Below, piece by piece: positions 22,130 through 33,470 of a DNA stretch of 64,000 nt. Below the pieces are notes generated by a model that saw only the letters and a program-made list of their open reading frames with translations, did not search any database and was not told where the DNA came from. The DNA lies in assembly GCF_013368755.1 (NCBI RefSeq), contig NC_049565.1, forward strand, positions 434,001-498,000. Direction: 5' to 3'. Every line of letters begins with the position of its first letter. Positions within the stretch are counted from its first letter, which is position 1. Both the position numbers and the translations under genes were made by a program. Source of the stretch: Talaromyces rugulosus (Eukaryota; Ascomycota; Eurotiomycetes; Eurotiales; Trichocomaceae).

Positions 22130-23602
22130 GGTGGAGAGGTTTCCCGCTCTTGTCTCTCTAATGATTGGAAGCACGCATAGTTCGACAAGGCATTTCTCTA
22201 AGAATAATACTTAGAATAGCAGACAGAGGAGAGAGGAAAATAGCGACAATCGCCGTACAAGTGGATCAGGAGGCAAAACCCGCCTGTTCCAGCCCAGACG
22301 GTCCCATTCCGAGCGTGAAGAAGCCGGAGCGGGCGGGGGAACCATTAGTTAGTTGCAAGTACTTGGTAGTACCCCGCTGACAAACCGCGTGGTCGACGCT
22401 CTTATCTAATACGGTTTCGTATTCATATTGATGGTGAGCATGCTGTGAACACTGCGAGAAAAGCCGGTGGCGATTGGCGTGGGGGGAAGTCTGGATGGAC
22501 TCGATGGAGTAAAGGAAAAAGCAATACCGACTGGTCACGGGTCACGCCTTCTTGGGCTTTATGCGCATCTAGTCTACGAGCGAGTGCTAAACTAAGGAAT
22601 TACACCTTAGTCTCGAGAACTCTTGAGGGGAATTTGTTTTTTTATAAAATAATAAATATCCAGGACTGGAGAAAAACCGGAAACGGATCAAACGAGGGGC
22701 TGATGCACGTGATCTCCGCGCCGGAAGCAGCCACTTGCTTACTAAGGATTCCCAGAAACAGTTACACATCGTCACGACCATATGTGACAAGTCAATTAAA
22801 TCTAGGTAATTTGACCATCCTTAAACCCTTCTGGCCTTTTAAATTAAAATTCTATTTATATTACAGCATAATCGCCTGGTCTACATAGAGCTTCCTGTTT
22901 AAACAGCAGTAGATATATCTTTAAAAGAGCTACTATGGAGTTTTCGTTGTACTTTGTAACCAAAGGATAACAGTATCTAAATCTTTAATCATCATTAGCC
23001 CTATAGTTACCATAGGAGGATGGTTTATACATTGTTGGCAGGCCGATCTCAATTGAAATATACAAAATCAAAGAGTCACAATTCCGGTTAGCGTCAGACG
23101 CCGGGGTATTTTGTGGCTGGTGAGTGAGTATGTGGCTAAACCCGCATGACTTATGCACACTAGCCACACTATCAGCTTTATACAGCCTATTATGTTTTAA
23201 ACTACACCATAGAAAGTTCCAAAAAGCATCTTTCTGCCATGTATTTACTGCTGCCCAAGTATCGCCTAGGTATCACCTAGAAACTAATTCCTTACTTCGT
23301 TACGTGATGCAATTCCTATGACTCCATCAGTAAACATAGATATTAGCACAAGGTGTTCCTCCTAATATACGTAAATCATTCCATGTTCTGACAGATTATA
23401 GCGACATTGCTCGTACTACCCTCCAACATCATACCCACGGACGATTGTCAAATCAAAGACAAAGCTAAAGACCGACACTATCTCTATCTATAGAAAGAGA
23501 AAGCTCTTATCAAGTTTTTATTACAACAAAACATCCTATATCTTACGGCCGAGAGCAGCGCCGTCTTTTGTCCGCTTCTTCAAAATCCAGCACACACCAC
23601 GA
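22130..23602. other. intergenic
   Basis: 1.47 kb separating two divergently transcribed genes. It is AT-rich in the middle (22600-23000). No open frame has domain or splice support. Confidence 0.5.
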
Positions 23603-25892
23603 ATGGAGAGACCTCGCCGGCGCCGAAGACCGGCATTCTCGTGTCTGGAATGCAGGCGACGAAAGATAAAGTGCGATCGGAAAGATCCGTGCTCACGTTG
23701 CGTCTCACTCGCGATCCCGTGTGTGCACAAAGTCTTTCGGGATGCGCCCGAGACTTCGATAATCCAAAGCAGTACGCAGGGCCGGGCATCAGTCTCCTCA
23801 TCAGTTGATACCCCATCTTCCCGTGCCCAAAGCCGACAATCTTACACGCGTAGGGTCGTAAACGAAAAGGGCAGAGTGCCTCTCGTCGCCAGAGCGGATA
23901 TATCACCAGCACCAACACCCGAGGGGCAAACAGAAGCCACATGCACCACAGCTCAGGCCACCCGTGCTGAAGATGAGCAGCCAAGTGCACATGCTCTTTT
24001 ACGACGGATACAGCATCTCGAGAATTCTCTGGCAACAAGTCCCGTACCTGCGCACTCTGAGCCTGGAGGGGAATTGATTGATCGCCAACCGGTACATCAA
24101 GATACACGGGTCAGCCTCTACAAGACAAGGACCATAAAATGGAGCTACTGGGTGGGTATGGCTGATGAGGTATGACCTACAGTTACGTCCTTCTGCTACT
24201 CTTCACTGACTTCTACTTCAGTTTGACCTTATCATGGCTTGCTATTCCGCAGCTGGCGGCAGCCTCTTTGCTAGCTACGGCCAAACAGACGACGACAAGC
24301 CGCACTCCTTCCACGGGCCTGAGATTGAATCTCTGCTTGAAGAAATTGGGAATCTCCTGCGAAAGTCTAAAGTGCTCGCAAAACGTCTTAAGACAGGGCG
24401 ACCAAGCAAGTCTCTCGGAGGAGCTGGCTTTGATCTTCGCCCCCCCTCCCGCGAGCTGTCAGACGCCATGGTCGATCTCTACTGTACCTCTTTCGAGTCG
24501 GTGTATCGGATAATTCACGTGCCTTCGTTTCGTGCCGAGTACCAGAGATACTGGGACAATCCAGAGAGCGCCACGGCCAGTCAGTGTCTCAAGATCCTCC
24601 TGGTAATCAGCATAGGGTCAAGTCTACACGAACATGAGAATGCCACCACGGGTCTAAGACAAAAGGTACAACAATGGGTTCATGCTGCTCAGGCATGGCT
24701 TTCCGGCCCGCTGGAAAAAGATCGCCTGGACGTCAGCGGGCTCCAGGTCTACTGCTTGGTGATCCTTGCACGACAGATCTTCTCAATTGGCGGCGACCTA
24801 GTTTGGGTCTCGATGGGGTCGTTAATTCGTATGGCCATGCAGATAGGGCTTCATCACGATCCCAAACACCTCCCGGCCATGTCGTTACTACAGGTCGAAC
24901 TCCGAAGGCGGTTATGGGCTACTGTGCTCGAGATGGCAATACAGTCGTCCCTGGACTCGGCGATGCCGCCCATAATCTCCTTGGACCATTTTGATACCGA
25001 AGCGCCTTCAAACTACAACGATGATGAGTTTGATGAGTCGACTATCGAGCTGGTGGCCCATCCGAGAAGCACCTACACTACTTCCTCATTACAGCTTATC
25101 CTCCTCGACTCGATACCGACGCGCCTCCGCATTCTCCAGCTACTCAGCGGCCTTAAAGCGGAACTATCTTACCAGGACGTGCTTTCACTGAGTTCGGAAG
25201 TGACCGATTCATATTACGCATACAGGAAATTCAGCCAAGAGAACATCAACTCTGGTATGACCCCATTCCACAGGAATCTGATCGATTATTTCGTACGCCG
25301 ATTTCTAATCCCCCTACACTGTTTATTTGCCAGCAAGGCACAGGCAAACCCATTGTTCTACTATTCTCTCAAAGTTAGCCTAGACGTTGCTATGGCCATC
25401 GTCTCTCCCGAACCAGACGATGGCTTCTCACGAATCATGGTTACCGGAGGGGGGTTGTTCCGCGAGGGATTCTGGTATGCAACATCTATCATCGGCCGCG
25501 AAATTCTTTCGCAAGTCTCAGTGCAGTATCGAGAGGGGACGCTCCATCGCAAATCCCAGCACCGAGAGCTTCTCAAGCAAGCCGTGAGGGATATGATCTC
25601 TTTGGCGGTGGCGAGGATGCACCAAGGCGACACCAATGTCAAGATTCACATGTTTCTAAGTATGATATTGGCACAAACCAAAGCTACGGAAGAAGGCGTG
25701 CCATGTGAGCTCATGATTGCACAAGGAGCAAGGGATAGCCTTCGGTTATGCCATGATTTGCTGCAGACACAAGCCGGCACCGAGACCGTGCCGTATTACG
25801 ACGACGCGGGCGTCGCTTTGGATGGGGTGCCAGAAAACCCGCTTTGGGACTTTGACCTGGAATTATTTCTGCCTGATCTGGGGCTTTCGTAG
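23603..25892 (+). CDS. Zn2Cys6 transcription factor
   Basis: Nuclear regulator of 745 aa, exons 23603-24169 and 24222-25892, phase-0 intron of 52 nt. The binuclear zinc cluster is at the N-terminus with Cys at 14, 17, 24, 30, 33 and 40, preceded by a run of Arg that may aid nuclear import. A Ser/Thr/Pro-rich linker and short coiled segment (LLRRIQHLENSLA) follow. The fungal-specific middle homology region is present: SFESVYRIIHVPSFRAEY near 275 and the helical LRRRLWATVLEMAIQSSLDSAMPP block. The closest downstream gene, 400 bp away on the same strand, encodes an FAD monooxygenase, so a regulator-target pair is plausible but not shown. Confidence 0.92.
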
Positions 25893-26294
25893 CCTACTAG
25901 GCATTCGGATATGCTATTGTTATCCCATGGTTGAGCAGGAGGCCAATAGTAGGCCCAAGGGTGGGTACATCAGTAACATACAGCCAGACGGAGTAATGCA
26001 GGACGAAATTATAAATAGAACTTGAATTAGGCTAAAGTCGAGTTCTTTGCGAGTTCTGTACATGGTTTTTTCTCTCTCCATCGGTTAGGTCCGTTACTAT
26101 GTGAGTTTGTTACACCCGCTCTGCTTGCTTATAGCCGCTCCAAGACCCCTGATGCTTACGTCCGTCGCTATCTCCGCGCTCGCATACGTCCGCTGGCGAG
26201 CATATAAGGAGCACCACATCGGTACGGCTTGATGGTATTAAGATTCAAAGAAGTAATTTTTTTTCAAATGAGAAGAAATTAGTTGTCTCATCCA
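25893..26294. other. intergenic, upstream of monooxygenase
   Basis: About 400 bp. It includes a stretch of TCCGxxGxTA-like and GTCCG repeats around 26085-26200, some of which could be zinc-cluster binding half sites. No direct evidence. Confidence 0.4.
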
Positions 26295-27566
26295 ATGCCT
26301 CTGAAAATTCTTATCAACGGTGCTGGCATCGCCGGCACGGCCCTCGCCAACTTCCTCGTGCGGTCCAAACAAGGTCACGACATCACTATAGTCGAGAGAG
26401 CATCCGAGTTCCGTACCGGTGGGACCCAGCTTGATTTGAAGTCATACGGTGCCCCGCTGATGAAAAGGCTGGGACTGATCGATGCGGTCCGAGCAAGGAG
26501 CATACACGAGACAGCTATGACTTTCGTTGACACGAAAGGCAGAGAGTGGGCGAGATTCAACATCAACGAAGCCGGTAAAGGATACAAAGCAGTGACGAGC
26601 GAATATGAGATCATGCGGGCGGACCTGGTAGCGGTGTTGTATGAGGGGAGCAAAGCCATCGTTACAAAAACCTCTGGAAAAGAGTCGCCGAGGCTGCGGT
26701 ACCTTTTCGGAAAGCATGCGATTGAGCTTACGCAGCTTGACTCCTCCAGGGTCCACGTCGTATTCTCAGACGGCTCTTCAGACGAGTACGATGTTGTTGT
26801 CGGTGCGGATGGCCAGAACTCCCTGACGCGGCGTATCCTATGGGAGCCCAAGAAGGACTGCGATTCCACGCTCAGGGATACGGGCTACTCGGTTGCGTAC
26901 TTTCATATGCCAAAATCAGAGGAAGAGCTCAACAGTACCGTGTTCAAAAGCTGTCTTCTACCAGGGCTCAAGGTGCTGTCGCTTCGCTGCGCGCACAAGG
27001 ACTTTACACAAGCCATGCTTACGGTATCCACTACAGAGGAGTTAAAGGAGCTGGTTAAACAGCCGGTTGAGAAACAGAAAGACCTATGGGAAACTGTATA
27101 TAAGGATTTCGGATGGGAAAGCAAACGAGTACTTGCCGAGATGCGGACTACTGATGACTTCTATTCCACCTCGGTTGCTCAGGTCAAAGTGGACACATGG
27201 TCCAAAGGGCGAGTTGTTCTGCTGGGCGATGCCGGATACTGCCCGAGTGTTTTAACTGGGCTTGGAACCACGGCATCACTCGTCGGAGCATACGTGCTTG
27301 CGGGCGAACTCGCGAGACATGGAGACAACGTCGGCGCAGCGCTAGAATCTTATGAAACGGTGCTACGACCTTACGTGGAAAAAGTTCAGCAACTTCCTCC
27401 CATGAATCTCGCCATCTTTCGTTCCAAGCTCGGATTAAATATATCTTACTTTGTCCTGGCAATTCTGTCGAAGCTTAAGATAGATAGCCTAGTCAATGCG
27501 CTGACGAAGGAAAAGAAGGAAACCTGGCAGCTCCCAGAGTATCCGGAGCTGGAATTGGAGGATTGA
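26295..27566 (+). CDS. FAD-dependent monooxygenase (TetX/PHBH-type)
   Basis: Class A flavoprotein monooxygenase of 423 aa, single exon. The ATG at 26295 is the first in frame (MPLKILINGAG). All three class A fingerprints are visible: the dinucleotide fold INGAGIAGTALA at residues 7-18, the DG motif VVVGADGQNSLTRR near 167-180, and the GD motif RVVLLGDAGYCPSVLTGLGTTASLVGA near 307-333. Such enzymes hydroxylate aromatic or polyketide substrates with NAD(P)H and O2; some inactivate antibiotics. It follows a Zn2Cys6 regulator. Substrate unknown. Confidence 0.93.
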   Translation: MPLKILINGAGIAGTALANFLVRSKQGHDITIVERASEFRTGGTQLDLKSYGAPLMKRLGLIDAVRARSIHETAMTFVDTKGREWARFNINEAGKGYKAVTSEYEIMRADLVAVLYEGSKAIVTKTSGKESPRLRYLFGKHAIELTQLDSSRVHVVFSDGSSDEYDVVVGADGQNSLTRRILWEPKKDCDSTLRDTGYSVAYFHMPKSEEELNSTVFKSCLLPGLKVLSLRCAHKDFTQAMLTVSTTEELKELVKQPVEKQKDLWETVYKDFGWESKRVLAEMRTTDDFYSTSVAQVKVDTWSKGRVVLLGDAGYCPSVLTGLGTTASLVGAYVLAGELARHGDNVGAALESYETVLRPYVEKVQQLPPMNLAIFRSKLGLNISYFVLAILSKLKIDSLVNALTKEKKETWQLPEYPELELED

Positions 27567-28242
27567 GCAGCATTCAATGTTGCATTTACCGCCGATATTC
27601 AGCTTTGGTGGCGGATACTAGCCCCAATGTATTTTTACCATGTTTTATCTTATCTGAAATGTCCATCTCATCACTCCATCTAAGCCGGCGTGGACCTTGC
27701 TACGCCTGTGACTAGAGCTGCTTAGACGGGTACATGAGATATATTACATACAAAGAAATTTAATCCGAACGTCAAACAGTATCACATTTTTTAGTTGTAT
27801 GACCGTTACGAAGCCTGTCAACGTTGCCGCGACGTTGCTGAGCGGTATCCCCATTCCCCCAAAAACCAGTATTGAAAGCTTCAGCATCTTGGTAATCGCT
27901 TCATAAGCGAATAATTGGCAACGCTTTGCAGAGAAATACGTGTCAAATTGAGTACTCAAAGTAAGCATTTGTGATCCCCGAGTAATTAGATATCGTAGGA
28001 CTATAAAGCCCTTTTTAATGTATGTGATCCCCGCCAAGGTAACCGGTAGATGATTGAACGATACAAAGCTGATTGACACCAATTTCTATTTGAATTCATT
28101 TCATTGTGCTATTTCGCATTTACCCTCGTTTTACACGATAATCAAAGCTTCCCTGATGGCACAAGTACTCTAGATAGTTACATGTATTATATCCGTAAAT
28201 TCGCGAAGCAGCTCACTGTCAGAACCGGGCCCTGTCGACCCC
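27567..28242. other. intergenic with a dispersed repeat copy
   Basis: No gene is supported. The segment 27794-27875 is an inverted copy of the repeat at 47277-47360 (see the repeat entries). The rest is AT-rich. Confidence 0.55.
27794..27875 (-). repeat. dispersed repeat, solo copy of the 47.3-kb element end
   Basis: The reverse complement of 27794-27875 aligns by eye over about 82 bp with 47277-47360. Shared blocks include GTCGCGGCAAC, GGGATACCG and GTCATACAAC. I estimate roughly 80 percent identity by inspection. No partner end was found near this copy, so it is probably a fragment of the same inverted-repeat element family. Confidence 0.7.
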
Positions 28243-28890
28243 TTAGTTCCCCTGTGGGAGTTCATAAACCGCCCCGGACTCACGGCCTATTTCTGAGGGC
28301 GAGGTTTGATAATGAAATTCTGACACTGGGATTTGCGAGTCTTTGATACCGTTGATCGGTTGGAGAGAAGGCGGAGGCTGAGCTTGATGCTGGGCTTGGA
28401 GCTTTTTGCGTTGTCGAGAGCGGAGGAGCCAGAGTGCAGTAATTATCAACATGACTCCAATAACGCCGCCTACAACACCACCTGCAATAGCCCCTACATT
28501 TTCATTCGATGATTTGGTAGGTGGAAGATATGTTGGCAGAGGTGTAATTGCTAAAGGCGATGTCGAGCTTGTAGCCAATATTAAAGATGTTGGTACAGGT
28601 GAGGACGTCGAGGCTAAAATTTTCGGCTTTCAGTTTCAAGTAGCAAAAAAACCAAGCTTTCATTCACAGCCGTATATCAAATAAGAGTAAGAACTTACCT
28701 ATTGGAACCGGTGATAAGGGGTGGTACTCGCTGGGAACTTCGTCCGCACAGCCTACGGCATTGTCCGGATTATCAGTCCAGAACCAGTCTGCCCACTCAG
28801 ACAGCAGAAGTCGTCATGATAAAAGAGCGTCCATGATTCGTTGGCACAATACGGTTTTGCGAGAAGAGGCTCCGTACAGTCTGAGTTAGA
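28243..28890 (-). pseudogene. frameshifted single-pass membrane protein
   Basis: Remnant of a fungal cell-surface protein. The 3' exon (ending 28243) encodes a Ser/Thr/Pro stretch, a membrane helix (NVGAIAGGVVGGVIGVMLIITALWLL), a basic stop-transfer sequence and a tail ending VYELPQGN. It joins through a GTAAG...TTTTAG intron to an upstream exon whose frame gives NPDNAVGCADEVPSEYHP. Farther upstream, from an acceptor near 28890, the cysteine-rich ectodomain reads YHDDFCCLSGQTG but in another frame, which then hits a stop. Loss of one base near 28784-28786 would explain the change. No first exon with a signal peptide was found. A sequencing error or an unrecognised intron remains possible. Confidence 0.5.
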
Positions 28891-28954
28891 GATCAATTAA
28901 TTGGTGGAGCGATTCTCATTCTTTGCTACCGTTCTTTTTTTTATAAAAAAAATA

Positions 28955-29308
28955 TCATTCAAAATATTTTTTGAACCGTGCCCATCGCCCTTCTCTAGCA
29001 CCTTGCCTTGGGCTTTTGTCTTGAGATGAACTCTTGTCAACCGGGAGAGTTTTGTCGTCGGTGCTTCTCGTCATCGTTTTAGAATCCACGTTGTTTTCTT
29101 GCTCTTTTCGGTCGCCTTCCGCCTTGTTGGGGTCTGCAGTAAGGGTGTTTCCGGATATTGAGTGGTCAATGACCTGATTTTCTTGCGCTTCTCTTTTTCG
29201 TTTCTTGCGCTCACGGCCTCGTCGAGCTGCTGCTTCAATGCCTCCTCCCTCGCCGAGCATTGTTGTGCCCCCAGGGCCGGGGGTGACAGCGCTTAAATTC
29301 AAGGGCAT
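28955..29308 (-). CDS. uncertain hydrophilic hypothetical protein or exon
   Basis: An open frame of 117 codons with an ATG at 29308. It has a Gly/Pro-rich start and an extremely charged centre (RRGRERKKRKREAQ), ending FKKYFE. I do not recognise it. It could be the last exon of a longer gene, because an acceptor-like AAG lies shortly after the ATG and a cysteine-rich open stretch without its own ATG lies upstream at 29344-29535. No domain, and no independent support beyond composition. Confidence 0.3.
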   Translation of the reverse strand: MPLNLSAVTPGPGGTTMLGEGGGIEAAARRGRERKKRKREAQENQVIDHSISGNTLTADPNKAEGDRKEQENNVDSKTMTRSTDDKTLPVDKSSSQDKSPRQGAREGRWARFKKYFE

Positions 29309-29625
29309 ATTAATGTATAACTGTGTGTATAATAATATTCAATTTAGAGTATGTATCCGATGTTGATGGCAGGACTCAAAATCCGCGTTCGTGATATGTG
29401 GAGAGTAACGATGCATTGACAGCAGTTGCAAATTTCACCTTGATGTAGTGTTTCCCCATTGCAGCAATTGACTGGATTTATGCCTTTATATGCAGGAAGG
29501 AAAAATGCTGCGTGTGGATCAAGTGGAGTCTCCAATAAATTCCGTGGTACGTATTCGTTCTGAGATTGTTCTATTGCTGGCTTCGTTTCATGGAAAGCTA
29601 GATGAATACCATCAATGCATTATTA

Positions 29626-30795
29626 TTATTGCAGAACAAACCTCGCAGCAGCCTCATGGATCTCTTCTTGCTCCTTGGGCCATCCGAGGATAGTCCCCGC
29701 AACATAAACATCATGCGGCACACCTGAAACCTCGAAATATTCGACCCGATTACCCGGGACAGAGCTCATCGCGTTGGCAAACCCCCGAACACTATCACAA
29801 AGCACCTCGGCGCCCCCGGCTTGAACGAAAATTGGAACGGGGGTGTGGAACGGATGCAGTGCGGGAGAGATATACGGATCATCCAGTCGCACGATGTCTG
29901 GTGGTGCAATAGCCCTTGCACCCCATGCCATCATAACCGGCTCAACATAGTCGGTCTTGATATTCCTACTTGCGCTGACCGCCTCAGGATCACCTTCGAA
30001 GCTATACTCGACCGAGGGTGAAAACAGCAGGCATGCCTTTGGAGGTGGAAGTTCGGCGAGGTCATGGCCTGGTACCCCCTTGATGGAGACAAGATAGCGC
30101 AAAAGTGCGACTGCGATGGTTGAGCCCGTGGAGTCGCCTGCGAGAACGATGCGCGATGGAGATATTCCCATTTCTTTAATAAGATAAATATAGGCTGTCA
30201 CTGCGTCTTGCATGGCCCCGGGATACGGTGTTGGGTTATCACCGCCAGCGAGACGGTATTGTAGCCAAAACGAATAAGTATTGCTGCCCAGCTTCTCATT
30301 CAGTAGTGTTGCCGTGGGCCCAGAGTCCTCTGGACGTCCAGTCAGCCACAGGAGCGATCCAGAATGGAAGGACAAAACTACGAGGCCTTGTTCTTCCAGT
30401 AGCGATTGCTTCGATGGTAGCTCCGGATACCAAGTGCCGCCAACCGTCTCTGGCTTGATAGTAGCACTTGCAAAGTCACCGCTATATGCAGAGGATGGTG
30501 CTGGGTTGATTGTCACCCATTGATCGCCAAGCTTGCCAGCCTCCAAGCTCAAAGGCTGCGTGAAACCGAGCTCGGTGATGATGTGGAAGGTTCTCTCAAA
30601 AAGCCGCGTCATGCACGCCTGACGATAGGTCCACCCTTGGCTCTGGCGCAATGACTTTGGGATGTAGTAGATACTGTAGAAGAGTGCCTCTAGAAAGCTT
30701 CGAAAGATAACAACAATGATCCAGATGCCAAAGCCCGGCAGTTTCGTCCGCCAGCCGTGAGGGATCGCATTGTCGTCTGCGTATTGGCGGCCCAT
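29626..30795 (-). CDS. alpha/beta hydrolase, HSL type, N-terminal membrane anchor
   Basis: Predicted esterase or lipase of the hormone-sensitive-lipase family, 389 aa, single exon. The start at 30795 is the first ATG; the frame extends beyond it only through a non-ATG codon. A hydrophobic helix at about residues 18-45 would anchor it in a membrane. The oxyanion region is FHSGSLLW near 138, where the family normally has HGGG. The nucleophile elbow is GDSTGS near 219. A later QAGGAEVLCDS supplies the Asp and VPHDV near 360 the His. Substrate unknown. It is transcribed toward the decayed membrane-protein gene. Confidence 0.87.
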   Translation of the reverse strand: MGRQYADDNAIPHGWRTKLPGFGIWIIVVIFRSFLEALFYSIYYIPKSLRQSQGWTYRQACMTRLFERTFHIITELGFTQPLSLEAGKLGDQWVTINPAPSSAYSGDFASATIKPETVGGTWYPELPSKQSLLEEQGLVVLSFHSGSLLWLTGRPEDSGPTATLLNEKLGSNTYSFWLQYRLAGGDNPTPYPGAMQDAVTAYIYLIKEMGISPSRIVLAGDSTGSTIAVALLRYLVSIKGVPGHDLAELPPPKACLLFSPSVEYSFEGDPEAVSASRNIKTDYVEPVMMAWGARAIAPPDIVRLDDPYISPALHPFHTPVPIFVQAGGAEVLCDSVRGFANAMSSVPGNRVEYFEVSGVPHDVYVAGTILGWPKEQEEIHEAAARFVLQ

Positions 30796-31563
30796 GTCGA
30801 CCGCGCTCAAATTGCTCTTGGGATTCTTAAGGCTATGAAGAAATAACGAGAGATACTGACAGGCTTTATAGGTTCATCCGGACGAAAGTGTAAAGAATGT
30901 CGACTCCACTGGCATCATCCTCCACTATACCCGAACGGGTATATAACGCGACATTTATCGTGCAGCGAAGCTCCAACTGGTTATTTATACGCGTCCTGGC
31001 AGCGACAAACTGAAATACCCTAATAATTGGCTATTAAACACTATCAAACTCTAAAAATCTCCATAAGTTCCTTTTCTAGCTAGAACTAAAAAGCTTGTCA
31101 AGATTCCTAAGCAATTCAAGCTAATTATTTATCTACTATCTGTTTTAAGTTGGATATTATTCTATTTTTAATAATTTTTCAATTTTTCATAGATTCTAAA
31201 CTAATGAGAGAAGTTTTCTTCTATTATTTACTACTTTTAATACATCCCTTTTTTGTTAGTAAATACTAGAATTTTCAATGTATGTGTTGGCTAGAAACCC
31301 ACTTCTATAAGAGCTAAAGATTATTTGTAAATACTAACAAATTTTTTATTTTTTTTGGGCTTTATATTATGGGCCTTCGGTCCACGAGCCTCTGACGTTA
31401 CAACGACGATAACTAGTCCATGTGTTGATGTCATCTGGATGCTTGACTATCGTCCCCTTTACCCTTGACCCAACGCTTGAACCCTCGATCATTCGTCCGA
31501 TCCGCATTCTCTAGAATTGCAACTGTGTCCTTCGAATACACTTGCGAGACCGCCTGCCAGTGA
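30796..31563. other. intergenic with AT-rich tract
   Basis: The segment about 31020-31370 is markedly AT-rich, with no gene. TTTGTTAGTAAATAC near 31252 and its imperfect inverted counterpart near 31327 hint at an old inverted repeat. The composition resembles RIP-degraded transposon DNA, but I cannot measure it here. Confidence 0.4.
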
Positions 31564-33470
31564 TTACCCAGTCACAAATGCTTCCGATTCCTCGGCAAAC
31601 GTCCAACCGGCCGCTGGAGGTATCGACCACCACGCTTGGGTGGGATACACAACGGCACCATTCAAGATTGGGACATTCGTCATGTTGCTGGTTCCGGTGA
31701 ATGCACCATTCCCAAAGCCGGACACGAGAAGGGTGGACAGGAACTGCAAGGCCATGATCACGGAGACTTCCAAGAGAATGAGGGCAACAATCACGATCGA
31801 GAGGGCCGGTTTTGCGAAAAGGCAAACTTGGAGTCCATACCAAGCTAGTCGGGCTCCCATTCAGAATCCGCGTGGTGGAATAAAATGGCTAGTCCACCAG
31901 GGGAGCACCGACTCGCTCCAGAATTATGGCCGCAAACATCGTGGTTGCTACACCCGCCTGGATCGTGACCAACGTTCGTATAATGACTGTTAGTGCAAAC
32001 AGTGCGCAAGGATTATGGACGTAATCCCCGATTATAATGAGACGCCTCCTACACACCAAACCATAGTCGAACGACCCGCAATGCTCGTCCATACCTGTTC
32101 ACATCTAGGTAAAATCTCCACGGACTCAACGCAACATGAACAACACGACACTCGACATCATATGCAACAAGTGCATCGGCCTTTCTCCGATTCCAGGACT
32201 TCCCAAAGTCTATCGCATTCATGAACACCACTACAAGGATAGTGATTATAGCCAAGAAAGACAGACAGAGCAGTGGCGACCACATTTTGTAGTATCTTTT
32301 GAAAGATATTTTGATGCTGGTAGATATTTTTGTCATTAGAATTCCAACCGGCACGGTGATAGCCATGACTAAAGCTGTCACGCAAAGACCAAATGGTAGT
32401 CCTTTGCCAATATCTCCGGGCATTTCGAAGTATGGTGCACTGAATAGCCAGTCCTTGGAGCAGATTTCTTCCGCGGAACATGTTGATGTTCCCAGTGTGG
32501 TTGCAATCTGCGCTGCTAAGCACGTATAGCTATCGTATATCTTTTTTGTGCCCCCAGACATGGTTTCGTCCGTCTCCGCAGAGTAAAATGTGGCAGCACA
32601 CTGTAACACTGCTAATAATCCAAAGATCCACGGTAGAGCTTGGGGGATCCTTGGTACTCTTGCAAAGATGCATGAGTATGGGTGATATTGAATCTGACTC
32701 GAATATCCCCAAGTGGTCAACCATGCAATTAAAGAGAGAGTGGGCCATGGGACTGGATTGATGATAGAATCGGCGAAAGAGACCCACCAACCGATGATGG
32801 GCCCGCAGAGATGATACAAAAATAATACCCAGTCGATGATTCCAAGTTCCCTCCATCCGCGGCAAGGCTTTGTTTTGGAATTTGGATGGAACCAAGGAGA
32901 TACTTTTCTCAGTGTCCATATAGTACTCCACGCGCTGACAATGACATACCACCAACCGCTCAAGGCCGTGATGCCCATAGCGGAGTCATTAGCAGATGAC
33001 GGGATGACCGTATAATCGTTGAAGCAGCTGACAGTCTGACACCAGTCATATGACACTCTATTCTCGGCTGTAACTTCAGTCCCGGGGATATAAAAGCGTC
33101 CCTGGTCTGCGTAGTAGGCACCAAGACTGGAACCACTTTTCTTCGTCCACGCCGCCAGTATTGTACTACAGTTAGATGCATCGGGATCCACCGCGGCGCA
33201 ATCTTTGAAGCGAGTATTCTTGTAGAGGGAAAACTCTGAGTCGGTTGACGTGTTTGAGTTAACCAATAGGTAAACGAGAATTCCAACGATGGCGATGATA
33301 TTCAGAGCCGCAAGAGCAAGGACGATATATGAAACGATGACTATGGATCGTCTCATCCAGTTGAGATCATCGCTCATCAAGGGCCATTCGATCCGATTGC
33401 ATTCATTATGTCTTTCATCTTGGAGAAGGTTAGCAACTGTTGGAACATGGTCTTGTCTGTGAATTCCCAT
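31564..33470 (-). pseudogene. multi-pass membrane protein, probably disabled
   Basis: Fungal-specific integral membrane protein. Exon 1 (33470-32057, 471 codons) has a short cytosolic N-terminus, about seven hydrophobic helices and a cysteine-containing extracellular loop; it joins by a 70-nt GTGTGT...CTAACAG intron to a second exon at 31986 reading VIIRTLVTIQAGVATTMFAA. The frame then meets a TAG at 31889-31891, in a position where surrounding residues (LERVGAPLVD, then PFYSTTRILNGSP) look continuous. A further hydrophobic stretch, PALSIVIVALILLEVSVIMALQF, follows in another frame. A premature stop plus a frameshift is the simple reading; a weak-donor intron of about 64 nt could also remove the stop. 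The family has no known function. Confidence 0.5.
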
